Source: Pseudoalteromonas shioyasakiensis (lineage in GTDB: Bacteria; Pseudomonadota; Gammaproteobacteria; Enterobacterales; Alteromonadaceae). From it: 64,000 nucleotides of DNA. The stretch's first letter is position 1, and the number at the start of each line of letters is the position of its first letter. The position numbers were made by a program, and so were the translations under genes. Location: contig NZ_LRUE01000022.1 of NCBI RefSeq assembly GCF_001550135.1, positions 1 through 64,000 on the forward strand, in the 5' to 3' direction. The notes beneath the pieces were generated by a model. It made no database searches. It was given only the letters and a program-made list of their open reading frames with translations, and was not told where the DNA came from. Positions 9,582-18,667 of this stretch are shown here, piece after piece.

Positions 9582-10790
9582 TTGAAAACACTCCCTATCA
9601 ATCAACTAAAGCCCGGCATGTTTGTCCAAAGTGTGACAAAACAAACAGGCAAGATCCGTATAAAAAACCAAGGTTGGGTAAAAACACAGGGAAGTATAGA
9701 TAAGCTGATCAAGGCTGGCATATTAGAAATAGCTATCGACCCAGACAAAACACTGACCTTAGACAGTGAGAATAAAGTGGTTGAGCAGCAACATAATCCG
9801 CAACCTGTTGGCGAGACGACCGCATTCGATCCTTGGCACACCACTCACAGTGTGTCGGCAGAAATGGGCAAAGCAAACAGCTTATATAACGAAGCAAGGT
9901 CATTACAAAGCAAAGCCTTTGACGATATCCGCGATGGCAACAAAATTGATATAGCCCCTTTTAAAGAACTCGCAAGTGGCTTTATTGATTCGGTTTTTCG
10001 TAACCAAGATGCGCTTGCCTGTATCACTCGTATGCGTGAAAAAGATGCTTACCTACTTGAGCATTCTATCAATGTATCAATTTTGATGAGTATTTTTGCT
10101 AAGCACTTAGGTATTGAAAAAGCCATTATTGAAGAGCTTGCGACCGGTGCTTTACTTCACGATATTGGCAAGATCAATATTCCCGATGAGATACTCAATA
10201 AGCCTGGCAAATTAACCGACGAAGAGTACCAAGTAATTCAAGACCATGCTCGTTTCAGTAAAGAAATTTTAGAGCAAGCAGGCTTGAGCGGGATTGCTGT
10301 AGATATAGCTGGCTTCCATCACGAACGTTTAGATGGCAGTGGCTACCCGTTTGGTAAAAGTGGTGACGAGATAAGCTTATATGTACGTATGGCTTCGATT
10401 GTTGATGTGTATGATGCATTGACCGCTGAGCGGGTTTACAAAGCAGGCATGGAGCCAATTAAGGCGTTTAAGATACTTAAAGATGGCTGCCCAGATAGCT
10501 TTGACGGAGACCTAGTCACTAAGTTTATTCAGTGCATAGGTGTTCACCCAGTCGGCACCTTAGTGAAACTTGAAAGCCAAAAATTAGGTGTGGTCACTCA
10601 CAGTAACCCTACTAGTCCTTTAAAACCTCAAGTTAAAGTGTTTTATAACGCTAAACATGCACGCTATACCGAAGTGCAAGATATTGATTTGGCTAACAGC
10701 CGTTGCCACGATAGCTTAGAATCAGCAGTCAGGCCGAGAGACTTTAACATCGACCTGATCCGCTTTTTTAAGAGTGCTATTTTACCTTAG
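9582..10790 (+). CDS. HD-GYP phosphodiesterase with N-terminal DUF3391
   Basis: A 402-residue cytoplasmic protein predicted to hydrolyse cyclic di-GMP. The N-terminal DUF3391 region (about 1-90) starts MKTLPINQLKPGMFVQSV. The HD-GYP domain (about 145-335) shows LLEHSINVSIL, LLHDIGK, the HH pair in GFHHE, DGSGYP and a later VDVYDAL. All metal ligands and the GYP motif are present, so it should be active. The start is TTG at 9582, supported by the usual N-terminus of relatives and AAAGG just upstream; no ATG fits. It stands alone between the putA terminator and the convergent gspB. Confidence 0.9.
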   Translation: MKTLPINQLKPGMFVQSVTKQTGKIRIKNQGWVKTQGSIDKLIKAGILEIAIDPDKTLTLDSENKVVEQQHNPQPVGETTAFDPWHTTHSVSAEMGKANSLYNEARSLQSKAFDDIRDGNKIDIAPFKELASGFIDSVFRNQDALACITRMREKDAYLLEHSINVSILMSIFAKHLGIEKAIIEELATGALLHDIGKINIPDEILNKPGKLTDEEYQVIQDHARFSKEILEQAGLSGIAVDIAGFHHERLDGSGYPFGKSGDEISLYVRMASIVDVYDALTAERVYKAGMEPIKAFKILKDGCPDSFDGDLVTKFIQCIGVHPVGTLVKLESQKLGVVTHSNPTSPLKPQVKVFYNAKHARYTEVQDIDLANSRCHDSLESAVRPRDFNIDLIRFFKSAILP

Positions 10791-10808
10791 CCCTAAAATA
10801 AAGGCTGG

Positions 10809-11861
10809 CTACTCAGGCCAGTCTTGTAATGCTTTTAAAGTAAACTCATAGCCATCGTAGCTTAATAAGCTCTGCTCTGGAGTGATTTCAATGACTGATA
10901 ACACGCCGATGTTATCGCCTTCGTATAACTCACGACCATTTAACTTAATCCAGCGCTTCGATGTTTCTGAAGCATAAATATGCGCTTGGTATTTAATGGT
11001 AGGAATGAGACTTTGTAATGCATCAGGCAAGAGCTCAATTGGCTCTGCATAAGACGTATTTTTAGTGCTACGGGTAATATCAACACTGTGTTTGTTATCA
11101 ACATCTTCAACCGCTTTAGCAAAAGCATCTTTCAATGTATCTGGTACATCTTTAAGCTCATCATTTGTTGATGGTTGAGAAGCTGGTTGAGTTGGCTGAC
11201 CATTAAGTGGCTTGCCGAGCACCTTGTATTTACTTAAATCAATGCCATTACTGCTCATTTGCTGCGGATTGATTTGTTGCATTGGCTGCGAAAACTGTGG
11301 CTGTGATTGATACACTGGCTGATTTTGATACACAGCTTGTTGCTGGTACTGAGGTTGTACTTGATAACCTTGATTTGCATACACAGGGGCTGAATTTACC
11401 GGAACTTGCACCCACTGATATTGCTGACCTTGCACTGGCACCTGCTGCATCATTTGTTGTGGTACAGATTGTTGCACTTGCCCTTGTTGCATCGTTGTTA
11501 CTTGGGCTGGGTTATTGGTCGCTTGCGGGGTTTGGCTTTGCGCTACTTGCTGTTGCTTAGCGGGTTGCTGTGTTTCAGGACTTACCTGAGCCTCAGTGGC
11601 AACGCTTTCTGTGGTTTCATTGCTGTTATTAACAAGCTTTGGCTGCTCAGCAGCAGGTTTAGTTTGCTGTAACCATTTACCAATCGAAAATCCTGCCATA
11701 AGCGTCAATATTGCCGCCAGTAATAGCCCAAATGAAAAAGCTAAGCGTCGATACCGTGTTAATTCTTGCTGTTGTTTGAGCGCAAGTGCGGCTTGGTCAT
11801 GATCAACGGCAGTTTGTGCGTGCTGATCTGATTGTTTAATTGCATCTAGTAATAATGACAT
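10809..11861 (-). CDS. gspB: general secretion pathway protein GspB-like
   Basis: A 350-residue inner-membrane protein. The N-terminus MSLLLDAIKQSDQ is typical of GspB/ExeB, with one membrane helix (about 43-62), a long Gln/Pro-rich periplasmic linker (about 75-215, many YQ/QPQ repeats) and a C-terminal GspB domain (about 270-350, KTSYAEPIELLPDAL through LSYDGYEFTLKAL). With GspA it helps assemble the type II secretin through the cell wall. It starts 13 bases after the end of the ATPase gene, so the two form an operon. No other gsp gene is in the window. Confidence 0.85.
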   Translation of the reverse strand: MSLLLDAIKQSDQHAQTAVDHDQAALALKQQQELTRYRRLAFSFGLLLAAILTLMAGFSIGKWLQQTKPAAEQPKLVNNSNETTESVATEAQVSPETQQPAKQQQVAQSQTPQATNNPAQVTTMQQGQVQQSVPQQMMQQVPVQGQQYQWVQVPVNSAPVYANQGYQVQPQYQQQAVYQNQPVYQSQPQFSQPMQQINPQQMSSNGIDLSKYKVLGKPLNGQPTQPASQPSTNDELKDVPDTLKDAFAKAVEDVDNKHSVDITRSTKNTSYAEPIELLPDALQSLIPTIKYQAHIYASETSKRWIKLNGRELYEGDNIGVLSVIEITPEQSLLSYDGYEFTLKALQDWPE

Positions 11862-11874
11862 AAATGAACACTCG

Positions 11875-12819
11875 TTATATTAGGTAGGATAAACCAATAC
11901 CCATTCCTAATACGGCTAAAAATGAAACTGGGTAAAGCCAAACATAACTCGGCTCTTTATTTGCTACAGCAACAGGAGTGCTGGTTGGCGGCAGTGCTTC
12001 TGCGGCTGAGCGCATCACAAGTTCGCTGTCGATACTCAATTTTTGCTGTGAAAATGCCCCCACTAAACAGCGCTCACATAATAAATTGATCAATCTTGGT
12101 ACGCCTTGAGTAACCTGATAAATCGCTTTTAACGCATCCCCTGAGAACAATGCTTGCTCTGTGCCCGCTTTAAATAAACGGTGCTTAACATAGGCAAACA
12201 CTTGTCCTTCAGTGAGTGGTAATAAGTGATAACGCGCAGTAATACGCTGGGCAAGTTGTCTTAATTCAGTGCGTTTTAGTAGTTCTTGAAGCTCAGGTTG
12301 CCCTACTAATACAATTTGCAGCAGCTTTTTATGATCTGTTTCGATATTGGTTAACAAGCGCAGCTGCTCTAGCACATCAGGTGCGAGTAATTGTGCTTCA
12401 TCAATAATTAAGATGGTGTGACCGCCCGCTTGATTGTTTGCCTCAAGGTGCTTTTTAATCACATCAGTAAGGGTCTTCAGAGTCGCATTAGTACAGTCGT
12501 ACTCAATCTTTAATTCATCACAAATACTGGCAAGCAGTTCAAGTTGTGACAAAGCCGGATTATGAATTTGTGCCACTTGGGTGTTTTCAGGTAACTGCTC
12601 TTGCAGACTTCTTGTTAGTGTTGTTTTACCTGTACCCACTTCGCCTGTTAACAAAACGAAGCCACCCGCTTCACCTAATCCATAGGTAAGGTGCGCTAAC
12701 GCCTCTTTATGGCGCTCACTAAGAAATAAATACTCAGGATTTGGGGCAATCGAAAAGGGTTTTTCTGACAAGCCAAAATAGCTTAAATACACCGTGTTAT
12801 TCCTTGCGTTTAAAATCAC
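11875..12819 (-). CDS. gspA: AAA ATPase, GspA/ExeA-like
   Basis: A 314-residue membrane-anchored ATPase. It starts with the family's YFGLSEKPFSIAPNPEYLF, has a Walker A GEVGTGKTT (about 59-67), a Walker B ILIIDEAQLL (about 135-144) and one C-terminal membrane helix (about 294-312). ExeA of Aeromonas also carries a periplasmic peptidoglycan-binding domain; this protein stops at the helix and lacks it. The partner gspB follows directly. MSHA protein MshM is related, but the GspB neighbour supports GspA. The first codon may be the ATG at 12819 or a later one. Confidence 0.85.
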   Translation of the reverse strand: MILNARNNTVYLSYFGLSEKPFSIAPNPEYLFLSERHKEALAHLTYGLGEAGGFVLLTGEVGTGKTTLTRSLQEQLPENTQVAQIHNPALSQLELLASICDELKIEYDCTNATLKTLTDVIKKHLEANNQAGGHTILIIDEAQLLAPDVLEQLRLLTNIETDHKKLLQIVLVGQPELQELLKRTELRQLAQRITARYHLLPLTEGQVFAYVKHRLFKAGTEQALFSGDALKAIYQVTQGVPRLINLLCERCLVGAFSQQKLSIDSELVMRSAAEALPPTSTPVAVANKEPSYVWLYPVSFLAVLGMGIGLSYLI

Positions 12820-12917
12820 GGTCTATAATGGCAAAAAACATCGCTACTTAAAACCTTGTTTACATTTTATTGGCTAAATAACGTAAAATAGCGAAAAGGC
12901 AAAATTATAGGTGTTTT

Positions 12918-14027
12918 ATGCAGGTTTATTTAGTCGGTGGCGCAGTCAGAGACGCCCTACTTGGTCGTGACGTTAAAGAGCGCGACTATGTGGTAGTTGG
13001 TGCAACGCCTGAGCAACTGATCAGCCAAGGCTATCAACAAGTTGGTAAAGATTTTCCGGTATTTTTACACCCACAAAGTAAAGAAGAATATGCGCTAGCG
13101 CGCACCGAGCGAAAACAAGGCCAAGGTTATACCGGCTTCATTTGTGATTTCGCGCCTGATGTCACATTAGAGCAAGACTTAATACGTCGAGATCTCACCG
13201 TAAATGCCATTGCTCAAGCCCAAGATGGCAGCTTAGTCGACCCATTTTCTGGTCAGCAGGATCTTGAAAATCGTGTATTACGTCATGTCTCCGATGCCTT
13301 TAGTGAAGACCCTTTGCGCATATTGCGAGTAGCCCGTTTTGCTGCTCGTTATCATTACCTAGGCTTTACTATCGCCCCAGAAACCCAGTCACTATTAACC
13401 GAGATGGTTAAAGCCGGTGAACTGAGCACCCTCACAGCTGAGCGCGTTTGGTTAGAATGCGAAAAATCCCTCAGTGATGGCGCATTTAGCGAGTTTTTAA
13501 ATGTACTTGATAGTATTGGCGGCCTGCATGTAATTAGCCCTGAGCTTGAAAGTAAATGGTGTGATGAGCTTTACCGTACTTTACAAGCTCGCTTTGCCTA
13601 TGCGAATAAACTGCAAGTTAGTGACACTGCGTTGTTATTTAGCCAAGTTACCTTAGCGCTTTCAAGCGACGAGATAAAAGCGATGGCTAGCAAGATACGC
13701 TTACCTAATGAAGTGCGCGATTTAGCGCTATTTAGCCAAACACATCAAACAACGTTAAGTGCAGAAAAACCATCTAGCGAGGCCGTTTTTGCTTGCTTTA
13801 ACCAACTTGATTTATGGCGTCGCCCTGAACGTTTTGAGCAAGTTTTAAAGGTGTTAGAGATAAGTCAACAACAGCCAGTAACCCGCTATGACTCTTTAGT
13901 AAATGCAGCCACGCAAGCACGAGCAGTCAGCCCGCAACAGTTTATTGCACAAGGTATTAAAGGCGCAGAAATAAAAACCGCGCTTGAGCAAGCGCGGTTA
14001 GAGATTATTAAAGGCTACTTTTCGTAG
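12918..14027 (+). CDS. cca: CCA-adding tRNA nucleotidyltransferase, short form
   Basis: Adds or repairs the 3' CCA of tRNA. The class II nucleotidyltransferase head and neck are clear: YLVGGAVRDALLG, FPVFLHPQSKEEYALARTERK, RRDLTVNAIAQ, EDPLRILRVARFAARY. At 369 residues it is shorter than E. coli Cca (412). The region that holds the HD phosphohydrolase (CHDLGKG in E. coli) shows no HD motif here, so the extra phosphatase and phosphodiesterase activities are probably lost. The metal-binding DxD reads ExD (E21, D23). Start ATG at 12918. The 3' end overlaps the convergent DUF1566 gene by 13 bases. Confidence 0.93.
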   Translation: MQVYLVGGAVRDALLGRDVKERDYVVVGATPEQLISQGYQQVGKDFPVFLHPQSKEEYALARTERKQGQGYTGFICDFAPDVTLEQDLIRRDLTVNAIAQAQDGSLVDPFSGQQDLENRVLRHVSDAFSEDPLRILRVARFAARYHYLGFTIAPETQSLLTEMVKAGELSTLTAERVWLECEKSLSDGAFSEFLNVLDSIGGLHVISPELESKWCDELYRTLQARFAYANKLQVSDTALLFSQVTLALSSDEIKAMASKIRLPNEVRDLALFSQTHQTTLSAEKPSSEAVFACFNQLDLWRRPERFEQVLKVLEISQQQPVTRYDSLVNAATQARAVSPQQFIAQGIKGAEIKTALEQARLEIIKGYFS

Positions 14028-14536
14028 CGCACTAAACGCAAATAAACATCGGACGTTTTTGCGTGAAGGCTGTTGATGCCTTTATCAAATTGATACACCC
14101 AAGCTAGATCAGTGCGACTGATCCCTGAAGTGCTACTCCAGTAGTTTTGCAGCTTAGTCGATAAAAATGCGTTTTCGTTAATGCTAGGCTGCACACAACT
14201 ATGCTCTAAAATACTTGCTAACTCTTTAACATTTGGTACATGCCAATCGCTGTAATCAGCAAAGGTTGCATTTTCAGCCCCGCGTAAAGCTTCGCCCCAA
14301 GTAAGTTGCTGGCTCGTGCCCTCGCAAGTATCCGTGTCACTATCATAACTTTGACCAAACGTACAACGTTGCCACATAAGACCCGTTTCGCTATCACTTA
14401 CTGTACCATCTTCGTTTATTACAAAACGGCTATCAGGGGTCGTCTCTGTGACGGCGCTGTAACATACTTGCGCAGCAGCAAAACCCGATTGCAGAGCAAT
14501 ACCGGTAATTACTGTGATTAAAGGTAACTTTCGCAT
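14015..14536 (-). CDS. exported DUF1566 (Lcl C-terminal) domain protein
   Basis: A 173-residue protein with a signal peptide (about 1-22, ITGIALQSGFAAA). The remainder is one DUF1566/Lcl domain with the typical GLMWQRCTFG, WHVPNVKELASILEHSC, YWSSTS and VYLRLVRYEK. It starts with the sequence TAA-T-ATG directly after the stop of the larger DUF1566 gene and has GGGAGAG as its ribosome site, so it is the second gene of a pair. The family occurs in Gram-negative envelope proteins and in Legionella Lcl, which binds host polysaccharide. The role here is unknown. Confidence 0.8.
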   Translation of the reverse strand: MRKLPLITVITGIALQSGFAAAQVCYSAVTETTPDSRFVINEDGTVSDSETGLMWQRCTFGQSYDSDTDTCEGTSQQLTWGEALRGAENATFADYSDWHVPNVKELASILEHSCVQPSINENAFLSTKLQNYWSSTSGISRTDLAWVYQFDKGINSLHAKTSDVYLRLVRYEK

Positions 14537-14537
14537 A

Positions 14538-16214
14538 TTACTCTCCCGGCGTTCTAACTAAGCGCACAAAGGCGGTATTACTTTTTGGATATGCTAAGTC
14601 ATTAGCACTACTCATATCGATAATATAAGCTTGCGATAAACTCGTACCATCTGCCGCTGTTTGCGAAGTCCAATAAGGCATAAATGAGCTGCTATCACTG
14701 CTTAGCTGAATATCACTTGGTTGATTTGGGAAGAAATCACTATTAAGTAACGTAGACTCACCTTGCTTGGCATAATCTAATAACCCTAATAACTCGGTGT
14801 AAGTTGGCACACGCCAATTTGTACCACCGCAAAAATCGTTGCTGTTCACATCATTAATGTAAGTTTGCAGGCCACAGTCACTGGTGCTTGGGCAAGTAGA
14901 GCTCGCAGCCCCTTGCACACTACCCGTTTGCACACCACTTGAACCATTTAAATACCAGGTATAATGGTTTGTTGCTGCACGATCGGCTGTCGACGGTGGT
15001 AATGTTGAACTGGCTTCTTTTACTTCCCAAATAAGCCCCGTGACGTTATCGCGAACACAACTAAAGCTGGTCGCATCATCTGGGAGTTCGTCGGCATATT
15101 CGTTCATTTTAGTAAAATCAAACGCTAAGTCGCCCTGACCTACTTTATCTAGTTGGTTTGCGACACTATCACGACCTACATCGGCGTCTTGGCTTGGGAA
15201 GTCTTCGCTGTCACAATTAATTTTTTGTGAGTTGTTATAGCAATCACTCATGCCTGTATCGTTAATTAAACCAAGTGGTTTTGGACTAATATCGATAATC
15301 ACAGTATCTGTGTCGCTTCGCGATTTACTGTCGGTCACGGTAACTTCAAAGCTCAGCTCTGAATCGGTATCAACATCAGGGGCTACAAACGTCGTGATAC
15401 ACTGGTTCTGGTTTGCCAAGGTCACAGTTTCGCCTGTTAATTGCTCCCAAAAACATGACTTTGTTGCCGTCACAATTTCACTATTGCTGGCATCAAGGGT
15501 TACAGTATCAAATTCAATAATCTGTTGATCTTCACCTGCATCCGCAATAATAACTTCAACGGTTTTGTTTAAGGTAAACGACGCCTCAGTGCTTGCTGAG
15601 CCACCTTCATCATCCGTTACAGTTAAACGCCATGTCATCGCTGTATTCGATTCAAGTAGTGGGTGAGTAAAGCTAATGGTTTGATTGTTGTAGCTGTCAG
15701 CCGTTAAATCAGGGCCATCAAGTTGAGTCCACAAGTAACTGTCAACTGAGCCATTTTCATCGATATCAGCAGACTCTTCGCCACTTAATGTGATCACATC
15801 ACTATATTGTGATGGTAACTCTTCAGGAGCTGTTTGCGTGATCACTGCAACTGGCAGTTGATTATTTGATGTAATAAAAATACTGACTTGATCGGAAACA
15901 AGTTGCCCATCGGTTTGATAATTCACTTTTAAAACAAGTTCAGAGTCGAGTTTAATATCAGGCGCGGTAATGGTTTGTTCAGCGCCCTCTGCAGGGAACC
16001 CTTCTAGTGCGGGGCCACTGACTCGTTCCCAAGTAAAGGTGCCATCAGCTGGTGAGCCTTGGGCAGAGACAGTAAATTCACTTTTTTCAATAATTTGCTG
16101 ATCTGAGCCTGCATTAACTGTTGCTGCGATTGTATTCGAATCACTCGAACCGCCACCGCCGCCACAGGCTGTTAATGTCGTTAATGCAACTAGGGTAAGA
16201 GGCACTAATCTCAT
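14538..16214 (-). CDS. lipoprotein with PKD-like repeats and a DUF1566 domain
   Basis: A 558-residue outer-membrane or surface lipoprotein. The start is the ATG at 16214 because AAGGTGG lies five bases before it; the frame opens seven codons earlier at 16235. The lipobox is LTAC followed by GGGGG (acylated Cys about 17). Three immunoglobulin-like PKD segments follow (about 30-115, 120-215 and 220-310: NAGSDQQIIEKSEF, SGEESADIDENG, ADAGEDQQIIEFDTVTLDAS). The C-terminal DUF1566/Lcl domain (about 385-555) has GLIWEVKE, NWRVPTYTELLGLLDYA and FVRLVRTPGE. A role in surface adhesion or carbohydrate binding is plausible but unproven. It pairs with the smaller DUF1566 gene that follows. Confidence 0.82.
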   Translation of the reverse strand: MRLVPLTLVALTTLTACGGGGGSSDSNTIAATVNAGSDQQIIEKSEFTVSAQGSPADGTFTWERVSGPALEGFPAEGAEQTITAPDIKLDSELVLKVNYQTDGQLVSDQVSIFITSNNQLPVAVITQTAPEELPSQYSDVITLSGEESADIDENGSVDSYLWTQLDGPDLTADSYNNQTISFTHPLLESNTAMTWRLTVTDDEGGSASTEASFTLNKTVEVIIADAGEDQQIIEFDTVTLDASNSEIVTATKSCFWEQLTGETVTLANQNQCITTFVAPDVDTDSELSFEVTVTDSKSRSDTDTVIIDISPKPLGLINDTGMSDCYNNSQKINCDSEDFPSQDADVGRDSVANQLDKVGQGDLAFDFTKMNEYADELPDDATSFSCVRDNVTGLIWEVKEASSTLPPSTADRAATNHYTWYLNGSSGVQTGSVQGAASSTCPSTSDCGLQTYINDVNSNDFCGGTNWRVPTYTELLGLLDYAKQGESTLLNSDFFPNQPSDIQLSSDSSSFMPYWTSQTAADGTSLSQAYIIDMSSANDLAYPKSNTAFVRLVRTPGE

Positions 16215-16297
16215 GTTTACCACCTTAAAATGCAAAGTCGGTCATGGCCGACTGCCAAATAAGCTAATAACAAGCAATTAAAGTGCCAGAGTCGGGG

Positions 16298-16630
16298 TTA
16301 TAAATAACTTTCTTGATGAATACGTACGAAGAGCTTAGTGCCTATTTTACTGTAATCAACTTTGTACTCTCTGCCATCTAAGGCTTGGATAAACAACAAA
16401 CGCTTTTCTTCTGCAAATACATCTGGGCTTGATACATACACCATCTCTAAGTAGCGCTCTTTGGCTTCACGACGGTTTTTTGGCAGGTCTTCTTTAAACG
16501 GCTCTAAACCATTTTGAGTAACTTTAATGCGTGGGTGGTTCTCACCATTCACAATCACTAAGTCGAGTTTTTTATCTTTATGTATAATTGTGTTTCGACC
16601 GCTTTTAATAAAAGAACGTTCTTGACTCAT
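16298..16630 (-). CDS. hypothetical protein, 110 aa
   Basis: I do not recognise this family. The 110-residue protein is charged and soluble, with no signal peptide or membrane helix. It begins MSQERSFIKSGRNTIIHKDK and ends with strands VDYSKIGTKLFVRIHQESYL. The composition (strand-rich, Lys and Glu) looks like a small folded domain. Codon use matches its neighbours. It sits 33 bases after the DUF2982-like gene on the same strand and ahead of the DUF1566 pair. Confidence 0.7.
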   Translation of the reverse strand: MSQERSFIKSGRNTIIHKDKKLDLVIVNGENHPRIKVTQNGLEPFKEDLPKNRREAKERYLEMVYVSSPDVFAEEKRLLFIQALDGREYKVDYSKIGTKLFVRIHQESYL

Positions 16631-16663
16631 AGCCTTTTCCTACTACTTACTGCCACCTATAGC

Positions 16664-17371
16664 TTACTTTTTCAGTAAGCGAGTCTCTATAAACTCACTA
16701 GGATTCAGTTTCCAACGATTCAAATCAGCACTAAATTGCCAAATATCAACATCAAGTACATTGGCAGGCAATAATAAGTCGTATCCTGTCAACTGCCTTA
16801 AATGCTGCGTACGATTGGCAAACATGGCAATCAATCCTTTGTAAAGCTGACCACTTGGGGCAGTGTAGTCCGTCTCTTCTATTAACCATTTTGATGGGCA
16901 ATCACCATTTTTGCAATGTTTTTGAATAACTTGCATAAATAGATGACGCTGCTCTATTAGTAATCGTCCGGCAATTCTTGGGTGAATCTGTGTTAAAAAT
17001 TCATCTATGTTATTGAGTTTAATACCAACTGCATTTAACTCAAGGTATTCTAAGCCCTGTTCCACTTTTGGTATACCACTATGATGAAAATTAGCATGAT
17101 TTAGCTGCCAATTCCCAACTTTGTGATGATAAATAAGTAAATTCTGAGTAAATGTTAGGCTAAAGTATGGTTCTTGAGTTTTTAAAAAGCCAATAAAAAT
17201 TGCCGCTATGCAGGTTGTGGCTAAAAAAATCTCAACAATGCTAATTTCACCGGGCCTCAATAGGTTAACTAGCATAATAATGATTAACCCAATACCGCCC
17301 ACAATTAAAAACTCACTGCCATGGCGGGATGCTTGTGCGCGCACTCTAAGTGCAGGAGGTTTCTTATCCAT
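16664..17371 (-). CDS. membrane protein, probable DUF2982 family
   Basis: A 235-residue protein with a short basic N-terminus, two closely spaced membrane helices (about 22-40 and 46-63), then a soluble domain of about 170 residues (SLTFTQNLLIYHHKVGNWQL onwards). The layout and N-terminus (RVRAQASRHGSEF) recall the DUF2982 family of marine gammaproteobacteria; this is from memory. Function unknown. A C-x(4)-C (KHCKNGDC) lies near residue 140. Upstream is a 238-base gap to the divergent RND operon in which I see only promoter-like AT-rich sequence. Confidence 0.7.
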   Translation of the reverse strand: MDKKPPALRVRAQASRHGSEFLIVGGIGLIIIMLVNLLRPGEISIVEIFLATTCIAAIFIGFLKTQEPYFSLTFTQNLLIYHHKVGNWQLNHANFHHSGIPKVEQGLEYLELNAVGIKLNNIDEFLTQIHPRIAGRLLIEQRHLFMQVIQKHCKNGDCPSKWLIEETDYTAPSGQLYKGLIAMFANRTQHLRQLTGYDLLLPANVLDVDIWQFSADLNRWKLNPSEFIETRLLKK

Positions 17372-17609
17372 AAACAGAAAAGTAAAAAATAAACATCACA
17401 ATTGTGACCAAAACTATCTTTCTAAGCGTTAAACAATAATTACATTTTGGCTCTTTACCCATACTAAAACCTCTCTTTTAGTCACAATAAAGGAACAAAT
17501 TAGCCGAACTTTTAACTTTTACGCCAAATGCACAAATTTATGAGATACCTGACATACGGGGCACGTACTAATTTTGTACACTACACTCAACTAATTTTCT
17601 GGTAACACG

Positions 17610-18665
17610 ATGATGTATTCTACACAATCTGGTAAAGCACTTTTTCCTTTTATTATTACCCTTTTGCTAGGGTTATGTATTTATTTGTATTTACCTTCAA
17701 GCCAAGGTGAGCAAAGCAACTTTGGCGACAGAGCAACGCAGGTGACAGCACACACTGTTACAGCCGAAGAAAATGCGGTGCTAATAGAAGCAATTGGTAG
17801 TGCTCGTGCTAACCAAGCGATTTATATTCGCAGTGCACAAAACGATTATGTTACCGATATCTTTTTCAATGATGGCGACTTAGTTAGTAAAGGTCAAAAG
17901 CTAGTTCAATTGCAATCTCAAGAAGAAGAGTTAGCAGTAAAAGAGTTAAGCATTAATTTACGTGAAGAACGCCGTCAACTTGAACGCCTTACTGAGCTAT
18001 CTCGCTCACAGGCTACGGCTAAATCGTTACTAGAAGAGCAGCTATCTCGCGTAGACGCAACCGAAGCACAACTTGAAAGCGCTAAAACAAAACTTGCCGA
18101 AATGACGATTAAAGCACCGTTTTCTGGCTTACTTGGCAAGCGCGAAATTTCAATTGGTACTTATGTTAGCAATACTACAAACATCACCACCCTTGATGAT
18201 ATCAGCATCATTAAAGTCGACTTTAAAGTACCAGAAAAATACCTAGCGCAGTTACAGCTAGGAATGAAAGTGATGACCCAAAACGATGCTTACCCAGATA
18301 GAACCTTTAACGGTAAAGTGACGCATATTAGCTCGCGTATCGATTCAGTCACTCGTAGCGTTGAAGTGACTGCAAGCTTTATCAATGAAAAAGGCCTTTT
18401 ACGCCCAGGTATGCTGTTAAACACCGCACTAGAGTTAAGCTCAAACCAAGCGCTAATGGTGCCAGAGAAAGCCGTCATTCCTCAGCAAGACAAACACTAC
18501 GTGTTCCAAATTGAAGGTGGCGTTGCTAACAAAGTCGAAGTACATGTGGCGGGTCGTCACAATGGCTGGGTAGCTATTGATAAAGGCCTTGAAAATGGTC
18601 AGCAAGTCGTGACTGAAGGCATCATTAAAATCCGTACTGGCAGCAAAGTAAGTATCAAGGGCTAA
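17610..18665 (+). CDS. RND efflux periplasmic adaptor subunit
   Basis: Membrane-fusion protein linking the RND pump to an outer-membrane channel. The 351-residue protein has an N-terminal signal/anchor (about 9-29), a lipoyl/barrel-sandwich part (YIRSAQNDYVTDIFFNDGDLVSKGQKL), a short coiled-coil hairpin (about 105-160), the return strand MTIKAPFSGLLGKREISIGTYV, a beta-barrel and a membrane-proximal domain ending VTEGIIKIRTGSKVSI. Two ATG codons in tandem (17610, 17613) could start it. The permease begins two bases after the stop. No TolC-type gene is nearby, so a distant TolC is assumed. Confidence 0.92.
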   Translation: MMYSTQSGKALFPFIITLLLGLCIYLYLPSSQGEQSNFGDRATQVTAHTVTAEENAVLIEAIGSARANQAIYIRSAQNDYVTDIFFNDGDLVSKGQKLVQLQSQEEELAVKELSINLREERRQLERLTELSRSQATAKSLLEEQLSRVDATEAQLESAKTKLAEMTIKAPFSGLLGKREISIGTYVSNTTNITTLDDISIIKVDFKVPEKYLAQLQLGMKVMTQNDAYPDRTFNGKVTHISSRIDSVTRSVEVTASFINEKGLLRPGMLLNTALELSSNQALMVPEKAVIPQQDKHYVFQIEGGVANKVEVHVAGRHNGWVAIDKGLENGQQVVTEGIIKIRTGSKVSIKG

Positions 18666-18667
18666 AC

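Noticed and set aside
9476..9703. Open frame overlapping the start of the HD-GYP gene
   Set aside because: Different frame over the putA terminator, with no recognisable protein; the DUF3391-HD-GYP frame explains the region.
11282..11560. Antisense open frame over the Gln-rich part of gspB
   Set aside because: It is an artefact of the repetitive CAA/CAG codons of gspB on the other strand; no start signals.
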